Assembly: GCF_002866065.1 (NCBI RefSeq)
Contig: NZ_LNJZ01000005.1
Coordinates: 124,001-188,000, forward strand
Source of the DNA: Thiopseudomonas denitrificans
GTDB taxonomy: Bacteria; Pseudomonadota; Gammaproteobacteria; Pseudomonadales; Pseudomonadaceae
Reading direction: 5' to 3'
Length of the DNA stretch: 64,000 bases
Shown: piece by piece, positions 20,546 to 30,138 of the stretch
How positions within the stretch are numbered: position 1 is the first letter of the stretch
Layout: the number at the start of each line of letters is the position of its first letter
Position numbers and translations under genes: made by a program
Notes under the pieces: generated by a model
The model's input: only the letters and a program-made list of their open reading frames with translations
Database searches by the model: none
Told to the model about the DNA's origin: nothing

Positions 20546-20630
20546 AGCCGTTGAGTTCCAGCCACATGGCGTTGATGATGCCAAACGAACAGGCCAGTAG
20601 CACGCCCAGAATCCAGGTGAAATACCACAT
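20517..20630 (-). CDS. cydX: Cytochrome bd small subunit CydX (37 residues)
   Basis: Translating the complement from ATG 20630 gives a 37-residue peptide beginning MWYFTWILGVLLACSFG and ending in an acidic tail (GYAGEDSDPQ), followed by TAA. E. coli CydX is also 37 residues and begins MWYFAWILGTLLACSFG. The peptide is a single transmembrane helix that stabilises haems in the CydAB complex. A perfect AAGGAG lies 6 bases upstream of the start. It begins 10 bases after cydB ends and overlaps the cydD start. Because of its size it is easily missed by gene callers. Confidence 0.93.
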   Translation of the reverse strand: MWYFTWILGVLLACSFGIINAMWLELNGYAGEDSDPQ

Positions 20631-20640
20631 GGTGAACTCC

Positions 20641-21777
20641 TTAATACAGTGAATGGCTGTTGTCACGGATGTGCTGGACGCTGACCCGGCCACGCATCAC
20701 ATAGTAGCCCCAGGCGGTGTAGCCCAGAATCAGCGGTACAAAAATCAGCACCACCACCAGCATGATCAGCAGTGTCAGTTCACTGGCGGTACCGTCCCAC
20801 AGCGTCAAGCTGTGGTTGGGTTGGGTGGAGGACGGCATGATAAAGGGGAACATGCTCAGACCAAAGGTGACAATGGTACCGGCAATGGCCAGTGCCGAGG
20901 CCACAAAAGCCAGCGCATGACGGCGCATCTTGCTGAGCAGGGCGGAGCCGGCAAAGCCGAGAATGCCGATCAATGGCAGCAGCCAAGTCAGAGGCCAGCG
21001 CTGGTAGTTGATGAACCAGCCATTGGCAATTTGTTCGACCTGTTTGCCGACGATGGTGCTGTCCGCCTGGGTGTCCAGACCACCAACCACATGGAAACCG
21101 TCCACGCCCAGCCACAGCCAGATACCGGCCAGGGTAAACAGCGCAGCGGCAACCAGGCCAAGAATGGCACTGCTGTTTTCAGCCCGCTTGAGCAGCTCAC
21201 CTTCGGTTTTCATTTGCAGCCAGGTGGCGCCGTGGTTGACGAACATGATGACGGTAAACACGCCTACCAGCAGGGCAAAGGGGTTCAGCAGTGCCCAGAA
21301 GCTGCCGGTGTAGTGAAGGCGCAGCAGGTCGTCAAAGTGGAAGGGAACGCCCTGCAGCAGGTTGCCAAAGGCGACGCCAATGATCAGCGGTGGCACGGTG
21401 GAACCTGTGGTCAGCGCCCAGTCCCAGCGGTCGCGCCACTGTTGATTGTCAATTTTTGAGCGGTACTCAAAGGCAATCGGGCGCAGGAACAGGGCAAACA
21501 GCGTAAGCATCATGGCAAAGTAAAAGCCGCTGAATGCCGCCGCGTAGACGGTTGGCCAGGCGGCAAACAGGGCTCCGGCTGCGGTAATCAGCCAGACCTG
21601 GTTGCCGTCCCAGTGAGGGGCTACCGTATTGATCATGATGCGCCGCTCTTCGTTATCGCGGCCAATCACTTTTAGCAGGCTGGCGACCCCCATGTCAAAG
21701 CCGTCGGTGACAACAAAGCCAATCAGCAAGACGCCAATCAGCACCCACCATATAAAACGCAATGCTTCGTAATCCAT
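20641..21777 (-). CDS. cydB: Cytochrome bd ubiquinol oxidase subunit II
   Basis: The 378-residue, highly hydrophobic subunit II of the quinol-oxidising cytochrome bd terminal oxidase starts with LRFIWWVLIGVLLIGFVVTDGFDMG (pieces WWVLIGVLL and TDGFDMGV), as in E. coli CydB. About eight or nine transmembrane helices are visible. It begins 2 bases after the cydA stop, and cydX follows. Confidence 0.96.
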   Translation of the reverse strand: MDYEALRFIWWVLIGVLLIGFVVTDGFDMGVASLLKVIGRDNEERRIMINTVAPHWDGNQVWLITAAGALFAAWPTVYAAAFSGFYFAMMLTLFALFLRPIAFEYRSKIDNQQWRDRWDWALTTGSTVPPLIIGVAFGNLLQGVPFHFDDLLRLHYTGSFWALLNPFALLVGVFTVIMFVNHGATWLQMKTEGELLKRAENSSAILGLVAAALFTLAGIWLWLGVDGFHVVGGLDTQADSTIVGKQVEQIANGWFINYQRWPLTWLLPLIGILGFAGSALLSKMRRHALAFVASALAIAGTIVTFGLSMFPFIMPSSTQPNHSLTLWDGTASELTLLIMLVVVLIFVPLILGYTAWGYYVMRGRVSVQHIRDNSHSLY

Positions 21778-21779
21778 GA

Positions 21780-23336
21780 TCAGGCCTCCTGGCTCGCGCC
21801 GGTTTCAAGGTCGTAGCGACCGGTTTGCAGGCTGGATGGCCCTTTGCGCGCGTAGCGCACCATCAGCCACATTTCGATGGCAACAAAGATGCTGTACAGC
21901 ACCACAATACTGCCCAGCGTCAGCAAGACATCCCCCTCGGTCAACTGGGAGACAGCTAGGTCGGTCGGCAAAATTTCACCAATCGCCCAGGGTTGACGGC
22001 CATATTCGGCTACAAACCAGCCCATTTCACAGGCAATCCATGGCAGGGGCAGCGAGAACAGGGCAAAGCGCAGCAGCCAGCGGGGTTTGTTTTCGGTACG
22101 TTTGGCCACATGCCAGCTGGCCAGGGCAAACAGTAACAGCATGGTAAAGCCGGCGGCCACCATGATGCGGAAGCTCCAGAACAGCGGCCAGACTTTGGGG
22201 ATGGACGCATCGACAGCGGCTTGCAGCTCGGCTTCGGTCGGGTTCATCGGGTCTGCGGCATAGGCGGACAGCAGCAGGCCATAGCCCAGATCGTCCAGAA
22301 TGGCTTCAAAGCGGGCGCGGGTGGCCGGGCTTTTGTCGCCAGCACGAATCTGCTGCATCAGGCTGCTGGCTTCGCGGCCATTGAGCATGCGTTCACGGTG
22401 CTGTTCTTTCAGGTCGACCAGACCGGTAACAGGCTGGTCGAAGGAGCGGGTCGCGATCAGTCCCATCACGGCAGGGATCTTGATGGCATAGTCGGTGGTT
22501 TCGGTTTCCTGGTTGGGCAGGCCAATCAGGGTGAAGGCGGCGGGCGGTGGCTCGGTGTGCCACTCGGCCTCAATGGCGGCCAGTTTGACTTTCTGTACGT
22601 CACCCATTTCGTAGCCGGACTCGTCGCCCAGAATGATCACGGACAGTGAGCTAGCCAGACCAAACACGGCGGCAATGGCAAAGCTGCGACGGGCAAAGGG
22701 AATGTCACGTCCCTTGAGCAGATACCAGCTGGAAATGGCCAGTACAAAGATGGCTGCAGTGACATAACCGGCAGAAACCGTGTGCACAAACTTGACCTGG
22801 GCGACCGGGCTAAACACCACCTCGGCAAAGTTGGTCAGCTCCATGCGCATGGTGTCCACGTTGAACTCCGAGCCAATCGGGAACTGCATCCAGCCGTTGG
22901 CGACCAGAATCCAGAGTGCCGACAGGTTGGTGCCCAGCGCCATCAGCCAAGTGACAGCGAGGTGCTTGTTCTTGGTCATGCGGTCCCAGCCGAAGAAGAA
23001 CAGGCCCACCAGGGTGGACTCCAGGAAGAAAGCCATCAAGGCTTCAATGGCTAGCGGCGCACCAAAGATGTCTCCCACGTAGTGCGAATAATAGGACCAG
23101 TTGGTACCAAACTGGAACTCCATCGCCAGCCCGGTGGTAACGCCCAGGGCAAAGTTGATGCCGAAAAGTTTACCCCAGAATTTGGTCATGTCCTGGTAGA
23201 TCTGTTTGCCGGTCATGACATAGACCGACTCCATGATTGCCAGAATAAACACCATGCCCATGGTGAGCGGGACAAACAGGAAGTGAATCATTGCAGTGTA
23301 AGCAAACTGCAATCTGGATAGCTCGATAAGGTCCAT
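21780..23336 (-). CDS. cydA: Cytochrome bd ubiquinol oxidase subunit I
   Basis: The 518-residue subunit I carries the haems b558, b595 and d and the quinol site. His18 (MIHFLFVP) matches the family's haem ligand near residue 19, and EYGRQPW is present. The length, close to E. coli CydA (522), and a long segment between about 255 and 385 indicate the long Q-loop (bd-I) subtype rather than the shorter cyanide-insensitive CIO type that P. aeruginosa uses. It is the first gene of cydA-cydB-cydX-cydD-cydC. An Anr/FNR-like box lies about 100 bases upstream, which fits induction at low oxygen. Confidence 0.96.
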   Translation of the reverse strand: MDLIELSRLQFAYTAMIHFLFVPLTMGMVFILAIMESVYVMTGKQIYQDMTKFWGKLFGINFALGVTTGLAMEFQFGTNWSYYSHYVGDIFGAPLAIEALMAFFLESTLVGLFFFGWDRMTKNKHLAVTWLMALGTNLSALWILVANGWMQFPIGSEFNVDTMRMELTNFAEVVFSPVAQVKFVHTVSAGYVTAAIFVLAISSWYLLKGRDIPFARRSFAIAAVFGLASSLSVIILGDESGYEMGDVQKVKLAAIEAEWHTEPPPAAFTLIGLPNQETETTDYAIKIPAVMGLIATRSFDQPVTGLVDLKEQHRERMLNGREASSLMQQIRAGDKSPATRARFEAILDDLGYGLLLSAYAADPMNPTEAELQAAVDASIPKVWPLFWSFRIMVAAGFTMLLLFALASWHVAKRTENKPRWLLRFALFSLPLPWIACEMGWFVAEYGRQPWAIGEILPTDLAVSQLTEGDVLLTLGSIVVLYSIFVAIEMWLMVRYARKGPSSLQTGRYDLETGASQEA

Positions 23337-23438
23337 TGCTGTGCTCCGTTAGTGAATAACAACGGGCCAAGGCTGAGGCGATACAATCGGAACGGCTTAG
23401 CCCAAGGTCTACATCGATGGACTTATTGTGGTTGAATC

Positions 23439-23452
23439 TTGATTTTGGTCAA
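23439..23452 (-). promoter_or_regulatory. Anr/FNR-like box upstream of cydA
   Basis: On the minus strand the sequence is TTGACCAAAATCAA. It matches the FNR/Anr consensus TTGAT-N4-ATCAA at nine of ten positions (GTCAA replaces ATCAA on the plus strand). It is centred about 109 bases upstream of the cydA start, in the only gap before the operon, so it is a plausible oxygen-responsive activator site. Confidence 0.65.
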
Positions 23453-23533
23453 TTGTGCAGGTTGTCGCATGTGCCGATTTGACACGGAGAGGGAACCGAG
23501 ACAGTTAAGGTCTATGCGGACAAGTACTGATGG

Positions 23534-23562
23534 ACCAAGCGCACCCAGTGGGTGCGCTTGGT
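23534..23562. other. 13-bp perfect hairpin downstream of the oprM-type gene
   Basis: ACCAAGCGCACCC pairs perfectly with its complement around a 3-base AGT loop. It sits 16 bases past the end of the efflux operon, where a terminator is expected, but neither side has a run of T, so intrinsic termination is uncertain. Confidence 0.5.
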
Positions 23563-23577
23563 TAGGGGGGCTAGAGG

Positions 23578-24981
23578 TTAGTTTACTTGTGGTGGTGCAG
23601 CCTCATTGTCAAACCCGCCACCCAGCGCCTTGAACAGGTTGACCTCGCTCACCAGTCGGGCCAGCTGCACGTTGATGTGCTGCTGGCGGGTGTTGAAGTT
23701 GAGCCGCTGGGCATCCAGCAGGGTCAGCTGGTTGTCGATGCCTTCGCGGTAGCGGCGGTCGGCCAGGTCCAGATAGGTCTGGCTGGATACCAGCAGCTGT
23801 TCCTGTGCGGCCAACTGGTCGGCATAGGTCTTGCGTGCCACCAGGCCATCGGCGACTTCCTGGAAGGCGGTCTGGATGGCTTTTTCATACTGGGCAACAT
23901 GAATGTCTTTCTGGATTTCGCTGTATTCCAGATTGGCTTTCAGGCGGCCGCTGTTGAAGATCGGCAGGTTGATCTGCGGCTGGAACAGCCAGGTACCGGT
24001 GCCCGAGCCGAACAGGTCGGACAACTCGCCGCTCAGGCTGCCCGCGGTAGCGGTCAGGCTGATGCTGGGGAAGAAGGCCGCGCGTGCTGCGCCGATATTG
24101 GCATTGGCTGCCTGCAGCTGGTGTTCGGCCTGCATGATGTCCGGGCGGCGTTGCAGCAGCTCTGACGGCAGCAACACCGGCAAGTCGGCCAGGCTGTGGT
24201 TGTCCAGCTTGCCGGATGGGGCCAGCTGGTCGGGCAGGGGGGCACCCAGTACCAGCTGCAGGGCGTTACGGCTCTGGGCCAGCTGGCGCTGGTTTTGTGC
24301 CAGCGTCACCCGGGCACCGTCTGTCGCGGTGCGGGACTGTTGCAGCTCCAGCGCAGAGGCGATGCCGGCATCGTGGCTCAGCTCGGTCAGGCGCTGGCTG
24401 TCCTCGTAGGTTTGCAGGGTGGCTTCGGCCAGCTGCAGTGAGGCCTGATCGGCCTGCAGGGTGAACCATGCAGTCGCCACATTGGCTACCAGGCTCAGCT
24501 CGGCGCTGCGCTGGGCCTGGGCGCTGGCAAAGTAGTTTTGCAGGGCCTGGTCCTTCAGGCTGCGGATGCGGCCGAAGAAATCCAGCTCCCAGGCGTTCAT
24601 GCCGACCGCCGCAGAATACTGGTGCGTGGTCTGGGCATCACCGGTTTGCGATACCTTGCGTGGCACCCGCTGGTGCGTTCCGGCACCGCTGGCATCGATT
24701 GACGGGAACAGCTCGCTGCGCTGGATGCGGTACTGGGCTCGGAAGGCTTCTGCATTCAGTGCGGCCACGCGCAGGTCGCGGTTGTGTTCCAGTGCGGTAC
24801 GGATCAGCTGTTGCAGGTTGTTGTCACGGAAGAACAGTTGCCATTCAGGTACCTGTGCACTGCTGGCGGCCTGCTGTTCCCAGCTGGCCGCATAGGGCGC
24901 GACCGGTTGCTGATATTGGGGAATCATCGAGCAACCGGTCAGGCCGGCCAGCATGGCCAGGGTCAAGAGGTTGTACTTCAT
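23578..24981 (-). CDS. oprM: OprM-type outer-membrane channel lipoprotein of RND efflux pump
   Basis: The 467-residue outer-membrane factor has a signal peptide with lipobox LTGC (Cys17, Ser at +2) and the two NodT/OprM repeats ([16 protein letters not shown] near the middle). It would form the exit duct for the MexAB-type pump encoded upstream. Its ATG overlaps the mexB stop by 4 bases. The order adaptor-pump-channel is that of mexAB-oprM and ttgABC. The symbol is by homology; the exact orthologue cannot be fixed by eye. Confidence 0.9.
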   Translation of the reverse strand: MKYNLLTLAMLAGLTGCSMIPQYQQPVAPYAASWEQQAASSAQVPEWQLFFRDNNLQQLIRTALEHNRDLRVAALNAEAFRAQYRIQRSELFPSIDASGAGTHQRVPRKVSQTGDAQTTHQYSAAVGMNAWELDFFGRIRSLKDQALQNYFASAQAQRSAELSLVANVATAWFTLQADQASLQLAEATLQTYEDSQRLTELSHDAGIASALELQQSRTATDGARVTLAQNQRQLAQSRNALQLVLGAPLPDQLAPSGKLDNHSLADLPVLLPSELLQRRPDIMQAEHQLQAANANIGAARAAFFPSISLTATAGSLSGELSDLFGSGTGTWLFQPQINLPIFNSGRLKANLEYSEIQKDIHVAQYEKAIQTAFQEVADGLVARKTYADQLAAQEQLLVSSQTYLDLADRRYREGIDNQLTLLDAQRLNFNTRQQHINVQLARLVSEVNLFKALGGGFDNEAAPPQVN

Positions 24982-27900
24982 TGGTCGGTCTCCTGGCTGG
25001 CGGTTTTCTTCTTGTCGCTAAACAGGGCGGTAATCGCCACATAGAAGAAGGGTACAAAGAATACGGCCAGCACCATTGCGGTCAGCATGCCGCCGATTAC
25101 TCCGGTACCAATGGCGTGTTTGCTGCCGGCACCGGCGCCGGTGGAAATGGCCAGCGGAGTCACGCCAAGCACAAATGCCAGCGATGTCATGATGATGGGG
25201 CGGAAACGGATACGACAGGCTTCCAGAGTGGCTTCGGCCAGCCCCATGCCGGACTCGTACAACGACTTGGCGAACTCCACAATCAGGATGGCGTTACGTG
25301 CCGACAGACCAATGGTGGTCAGCAGGCCGATCAGAAAATAGGTGTCATTGGACAAACCGCGGCCATAGGTGGCCAGCAAGGCACCGATAATTCCCAGCGG
25401 TACTACCAGCATGACTGCAAAGGGTACTGACCAGCTTTCATATAGCGCAGCAAGGCTGAGGAATACGACAACACTGGAAATTACGATAAGCCAGATGGCC
25501 TGGTCACCTGAAAGACGTTCTTCGTATGACAGGCCGGTCCACGACATGCCGATACCGTCGGGCATCTGCTGCATGATTTCCTCGACTACCTCCATGGCAT
25601 CTCCAGAGCTAAGCCCCGGCGCGGCCGCACCCAGAATTTCCACGGCGGGCACACCGTTGTAGCGTGCCAGTTTGGGTGGGCCGTATACCCATTCGCCACT
25701 GGCAAAGCTGGAGAAGGGAATCATCTCGCCCTTGTTGTTGCGCACATACCATTTGTTCAGGTCTTCGGGGTTCATGCGCGAGTCTGCCTGACCCTGCAGC
25801 ATGACCTTTTTCACACGACCGCGGTCGATGAAGTCGTTGACGTAGCTGCTGCCCCAGGCAATCGACAATGTCTGGTCGATGTCACTCAGGCTGATGCCCA
25901 TGGCACTGGCCTTTTCGTCATCGATCAGCAGCTGATACTGGGCTTCATCGTTCAGGCCGTTCTGGCGTACCTGGAACAGGCGCGGGTCCTGATTGGCCAG
26001 TTGCAGGAACTTGTCGCGGGCCTGGCTCAACACTTCGTGACCGACGCTGGCGCGGTCCTGCAGGAAGAAGTTGAAACCACTGGCGTTACCCAGCTCCATC
26101 ACGGCAGGTGGTGCAAAGGCGAAGGCCATGGCATCACGGAAGCCGAAGAAGCGCATCTGGGCGCGCTGCGACAGGGAAAACACGTCTTGCCCCGGCTTGG
26201 TGCGTTGACTCCAGTCATGCAGGCCGATGAAAGCCATGGCCGAGTTCTGGCCACGACCGGCAAAGTTGAAACCGTTGATCATGAACACTGAGCGCACGGT
26301 ATCCGATTCTTCATTGAGCAGATATTCGCGCATGCCGGTGGATACGGCATAGGTGCGCTCAAAGCTGGAACCAGGTGGTGTCTGGATCTGGGCAAAGAGT
26401 ACGCCCTGGTCTTCATCCGGCAGGAAGGTACTGGGAATGCGGGTAAACATGAAAACCATGACTGCCAGTATGGCCAGATACATCAGCAAATAGGGAATCT
26501 TGTTGCGGATGACATGGCCAACACCCCGCTCATAACTCAGGGTGGTAGCGTTGAAGCTGCGGTTGAACCAGCCGAAGAAACCGCGCTTCTGGATGTTGCC
26601 ACCCTTGGGAATCGGCTTGAGCATGGTGGCACAGAGTGCCGGAGTGAAAATCAGCGCAACCAGCACCGACAGCACCATGGCAGCAACAATGGTGACCGAG
26701 AACTGACGGTAGATCTGGCCAACGGAACCATCAAAGAAGGCCATAGGAACGAATACCGCCGACAGCACCATGCCGATACCGACCAGCGCACCCTGGATCT
26801 GGTCCATGGACTTGCGGGTAGCTTCCAGTGGCGACAGACCATCTTCTTCCATTACCCGTTCGACGTTTTCCACCACCACGATGGCATCATCCACCAGCAG
26901 GCCGATGGCCAGTACCATGGCGAACATGGTCAGGGTATTGATGCTGTAGCCAAAAGCCGAGAGTACGGCAAAGGTACCGAGAATGACTACGGGCACCGCC
27001 AGCGCAGGAATCAGTGTAACGCGCAGGTTCTGCAGGAACAGGTACATCACCAGGAACACCAGCAGAAAGGCTTCGGCCAGGGTAACCACCACGCCCTTGA
27101 TCGAGGCGGAGATGACCGGTGTGGTGTCATAGGGGTAAACCACTTTCATGCCGGGCGGAAAGAAAGGCTCCAGCTCGGCAATGGTGGCACGTACCGCCTT
27201 GGCGGTATCCAGTGCGTTGGCGTTGGATGCCAGCTTGATACCCAGACCGGTTGCAGGCATGCCATTGTATTCGGCACTGATGGCGTAGTTTTCGCCACCC
27301 AGTTCGACTTTTGCCACATCCTTCAGGCGAACCTGGGCACCGTCCTCGTGCACCTTGAGCAGGATGTTGCCGAACTGCTCAGGTGTCTGCAGACGGGTCT
27401 TGCCGATGATGGTGGCGGACAATTGCTGGCCCGGGCTGGCCGGCAGGCCGCCGAACTGGCCGGAGGATACCTGCACGTTTTGTGCACGAATCGCCGTCGC
27501 CACATCAACCGGAGTCAGGTTGAAATTGTTCAGGCGCGCCGGGTCGAGCCAGATGCGCATCGAGTACTGGGCACCGAAGATCTGGAAGTCGCCCACGCCC
27601 GAGGTACGTGAAATCGGGTCCTGCACGTTGGAGTACACATAGTCGGAAATGTCGTTCCGGTCCATGCTGCCATCTTCGGAAACAAAGGCCAGTACCATCA
27701 GGAAGTTACGTGCCGATTTGGTAACGCGGATGCCCTGCTGTTGCACTTCCTGCGGCAGCATCGGGGTGGCCAGCTGCAGCTTGTTCTGCACCTGCACCTG
27801 GGCGATGTCGGGGTCGACATCCGGCTCGAAGGTGACGCTGATCGACATGCTGCCATCTGAGTTGCTTTCCGATGAAATATAGCGCAGACCGTCAAGGCCG

Positions 27901-28109
27901 TTCATCTGCTGTTCGATCACCTGGACCACGGTGTCCTGCACGGTTTTTGCCGAGGCGCCACGGTAGGACACGCTGATGCCGACTGTGGGCGGCGCAATGC
28001 TGGGATACTGGTTGACCGGCAGCTTGAGAATGGCCAAGCCGCCAACCAGCATGACCACCAATGCCAATACCCAGGCAAAGATGGGACGGTCAATGAAAAA
28101 TCTGGACAT
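24978..28109 (-). CDS. mexB: RND multidrug efflux pump, inner-membrane transporter (MexB/AcrB type)
   Basis: The 1043-residue HAE-1 pump is colinear with P. aeruginosa MexB from its N-terminal [15 protein letters not shown] to the C-terminal [22 protein letters not shown] region. The proton-relay Asp pair lies in [17 protein letters not shown], and twelve transmembrane helices with two large periplasmic loops are evident. It would expel hydrophobic drugs, dyes and detergents using the proton gradient. It is the middle gene of the three-gene operon, 18 bases after mexA. Confidence 0.96.
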   Translation of the reverse strand: MSRFFIDRPIFAWVLALVVMLVGGLAILKLPVNQYPSIAPPTVGISVSYRGASAKTVQDTVVQVIEQQMNGLDGLRYISSESNSDGSMSISVTFEPDVDPDIAQVQVQNKLQLATPMLPQEVQQQGIRVTKSARNFLMVLAFVSEDGSMDRNDISDYVYSNVQDPISRTSGVGDFQIFGAQYSMRIWLDPARLNNFNLTPVDVATAIRAQNVQVSSGQFGGLPASPGQQLSATIIGKTRLQTPEQFGNILLKVHEDGAQVRLKDVAKVELGGENYAISAEYNGMPATGLGIKLASNANALDTAKAVRATIAELEPFFPPGMKVVYPYDTTPVISASIKGVVVTLAEAFLLVFLVMYLFLQNLRVTLIPALAVPVVILGTFAVLSAFGYSINTLTMFAMVLAIGLLVDDAIVVVENVERVMEEDGLSPLEATRKSMDQIQGALVGIGMVLSAVFVPMAFFDGSVGQIYRQFSVTIVAAMVLSVLVALIFTPALCATMLKPIPKGGNIQKRGFFGWFNRSFNATTLSYERGVGHVIRNKIPYLLMYLAILAVMVFMFTRIPSTFLPDEDQGVLFAQIQTPPGSSFERTYAVSTGMREYLLNEESDTVRSVFMINGFNFAGRGQNSAMAFIGLHDWSQRTKPGQDVFSLSQRAQMRFFGFRDAMAFAFAPPAVMELGNASGFNFFLQDRASVGHEVLSQARDKFLQLANQDPRLFQVRQNGLNDEAQYQLLIDDEKASAMGISLSDIDQTLSIAWGSSYVNDFIDRGRVKKVMLQGQADSRMNPEDLNKWYVRNNKGEMIPFSSFASGEWVYGPPKLARYNGVPAVEILGAAAPGLSSGDAMEVVEEIMQQMPDGIGMSWTGLSYEERLSGDQAIWLIVISSVVVFLSLAALYESWSVPFAVMLVVPLGIIGALLATYGRGLSNDTYFLIGLLTTIGLSARNAILIVEFAKSLYESGMGLAEATLEACRIRFRPIIMTSLAFVLGVTPLAISTGAGAGSKHAIGTGVIGGMLTAMVLAVFFVPFFYVAITALFSDKKKTASQETDQ

Positions 28110-28127
28110 GGGTTTGCTCGTTGCTGG

Positions 28128-29270
28128 TTATTGGGCCGGGGTTTGGACGGCAGGGTCCTGGCTGATGTTTTGTGCCGGATGAGGGTCAACCGTAATGCCC
28201 GGCTGAATCCACTGCAGGCCTTCAGTGATCAGTCGGTCGCCTGCGTTCAGGCCCTCGTTGATCAACCAGTAGCTGCCGACAGTACGTTCGGCCTTGAGGG
28301 TGCGCGGCTCCACCTGGTTGTCGGCGTTGACCACCATGGCGGTGGGCTGGCCCTTGGCATTGCGGGCAACACCCTGCTGGGGAGCCAGGATCGCACTCTG
28401 GTTGACGCCGCTGATCAGGCTGGCCTGTACGAACATGCCGGGCAGCAGTACACCTTCAGGGTTGGGGAATACCGCACGCAGGGTCACGGTGCCGGTGCTG
28501 GCCTCGACCGAGACCTCGGAAAACTCAAGGGTGCCCTGGTGCGGGTAGTCGCTGCCGTCTTCCAGACGCAGGCTGGCCTGGGCGGCATTGTCACCGGCCT
28601 TTTCCAGGCGACCTTCGGCCAGGTCGCGGCGCAGGCGCAGCAGGTCGGCGGCGGACTGGGTGACATCGACGTAGATCGGATCGAGTTGCTGGATCACTGC
28701 CAGCTCCTGGGCCTGACCGTTGCTGACCAGTGCTCCCTCGGTCACGCGGGAGCGGCCGATGCGGCCATCAATCGGGGCCAGCACCTTGGTGTACCTGACG
28801 TTGATGCGGGCTTGTTCCAGCGCAGCCTCGGCCTGCAGGCGGGCAGCATTGGCATCGTCATATTGCTGTTGGCTGACAGCCTTCTCGCTGACCAGTGCCT
28901 TGTAGCGTTTGGCCAGGGTATCAGCGGCCAGGTGGCTGGCCTCGGCGCTTTTCAGGGTGGCCTGATAGGTGGCCGGGTCAATCTGGTACAGCTGCTGGCC
29001 GGCCTTGACCTCGCTGCCTTCGGCAAACAGGCGCTTCTGGATGATGCCGCTGACCTGGGGGCGCACTTCGGCAATCCGGTAGGCGGCCGTGCGGCCGGGC
29101 AGTTCACTGGTCAGGGTAAAGGGTCTGGCTTCCAGGGTGACGATACCGACCCTGGGCGGGGGCTGGCTGCCTTGTTGTTGTGGTTGTTCGGTGGTGTCGC
29201 AGGCGGTGAGCATGGCAGCACCCAGCAAAGTCAGCGAAAAGGCTGCTACCCGGGTAAAGGGACCGTTCAT
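28128..29270 (-). CDS. mexA: RND efflux periplasmic adaptor lipoprotein (MexA type)
   Basis: The 380-residue membrane fusion protein has a signal peptide and lipobox LTAC (Cys24). Asp at +2 is the inner-membrane retention signal, as expected for an adaptor. Lipoyl, alpha-hairpin and beta-barrel segments follow in the usual order (GRTAAYRIAEVRPQVSGIIQKR then the hairpin at about 100-170). It is the first gene of the operon and is driven by the promoter-operator at 29471-29499. No repressor gene is adjacent. Confidence 0.94.
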   Translation of the reverse strand: MNGPFTRVAAFSLTLLGAAMLTACDTTEQPQQQGSQPPPRVGIVTLEARPFTLTSELPGRTAAYRIAEVRPQVSGIIQKRLFAEGSEVKAGQQLYQIDPATYQATLKSAEASHLAADTLAKRYKALVSEKAVSQQQYDDANAARLQAEAALEQARINVRYTKVLAPIDGRIGRSRVTEGALVSNGQAQELAVIQQLDPIYVDVTQSAADLLRLRRDLAEGRLEKAGDNAAQASLRLEDGSDYPHQGTLEFSEVSVEASTGTVTLRAVFPNPEGVLLPGMFVQASLISGVNQSAILAPQQGVARNAKGQPTAMVVNADNQVEPRTLKAERTVGSYWLINEGLNAGDRLITEGLQWIQPGITVDPHPAQNISQDPAVQTPAQ

Positions 29271-29470
29271 AAGTATGAAATTCCTGAATGATTCGAATGC
29301 AAGTGGCCAGACAAGGACTTTTCCGTAGCTGCGGGGCTATCACTCCGGATAGGGTGTGGAAATGCCGGAACAGCAGACACGGGTCCGTTGATGCCCTGGA
29401 AAGCGGGTCCAGTCTAGCAGCAGGCAAGCGGACTGTCGTGGTTTGTCGTATTGTTGGAGACAAGGCGGAT

Positions 29471-29499
29471 AATATACATACAATCCTGTATGTTGTTAA
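29471..29499 (-). promoter_or_regulatory. mexA promoter with an inverted-repeat operator in the -35/-10 spacer
   Basis: On the minus strand there is a -35 TTAACA (29494-29499), a 17-base spacer and a -10 TATATT (29471-29476). The spacer is almost exactly filled by a perfect inverted repeat ACATACA-ATCC-TGTATGT (29476-29493). This resembles the operators of AcrR/TtgR-type TetR repressors, and a protein bound there would block RNA polymerase. Confidence 0.75.
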
Positions 29500-29548
29500 G
29501 AAAAGCCTGTAAATTTCTTGCCTGTTTACTTGCCGGATGGAGACCGTG

Positions 29549-30022
29549 ATGACCCCAGCAGTGGCTTTGCTCAAGCGTAACAAGCAGCCGTTTCAGCTGC
29601 ACAGCTATACCCATGACCCGGCCGCGACATCCTATGGCCTGGAAGCGGCAGACAAACTTGGCCTGGACGCGCAAAGAGTGTTTAAGACCCTGGTGGTGCA
29701 GGCCGATACAGGAGAACTGCTGGTTGCCATGGTGCCAGTGTGCAATACCCTGAGCCTGAAAAAGCTGGCTGCCGCCGCCGGCGTCAAAAAAGTGGTGATG
29801 GCGCAGCCGGCGATGGTTGAGCGGGCCACCGGTTATGTACTGGGCGGGGTCAGTCCGCTAGGCCAGAAAAAGCGTTTGCGGGCATTTGTTGACCAGTCTG
29901 CCGATGCCTTTCCCAGTTTGTATGTCAGCGCCGGACGGCGTGGCCTGGAGATCGAGCTGGCGCCGGCGTTGTTGAAACAGTTGCTGGGGGCGGGGTTTGT
30001 TCCGCTGACGGCATCAGAATGA
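29549..30022 (+). CDS. ybaK: YbaK/EbsC-type Cys-tRNA(Pro) deacylase
   Basis: The 157-residue protein is colinear with E. coli YbaK, which hydrolyses mischarged Cys-tRNA(Pro). Shared marks are the N-terminal MTPAVALLKRNK, the FKTLVV strand, and the GYVLGGVSPLGQKKR block with the conserved active-site region. ATG 29549 is chosen over an in-frame ATG 12 bases upstream because it matches the family start and has GGATGGAG in a better position. It is divergent from mexA. Confidence 0.92.
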   Translation: MTPAVALLKRNKQPFQLHSYTHDPAATSYGLEAADKLGLDAQRVFKTLVVQADTGELLVAMVPVCNTLSLKKLAAAAGVKKVVMAQPAMVERATGYVLGGVSPLGQKKRLRAFVDQSADAFPSLYVSAGRRGLEIELAPALLKQLLGAGFVPLTASE

Positions 30023-30044
30023 TGGCTCATGAAAAATATTTTAT

Positions 30045-30066
30045 AGTTTACGTTGGCATGTAAACT
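30045..30066. repeat. Inverted repeat between ybaK and the chemoreceptor gene
   Basis: AGTTTAC and GTAAACT form perfect 7-base arms around an 8-base spacer. It lies 23 bases after ybaK and 73 bases before the chemoreceptor start. There is no T run after it, so an operator is as likely as a terminator. Confidence 0.5.
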
Positions 30067-30138
30067 GCTTGTCCGTATCCCGGGCAATGCCGATTTTCGC
30101 TGTGTTGTTGCCGTACCTGCCAGACAAAGGAGTATTCC

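Larger units (their letters stand above)
23337..23577. other. Intergenic region between cydA start and efflux outer-membrane gene end
   Basis: This 241-base gap holds the cydA promoter region with an Anr/FNR-like box (23439-23452) and a strong hairpin (23534-23562). No gene was recognised in it. Confidence 0.6.
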
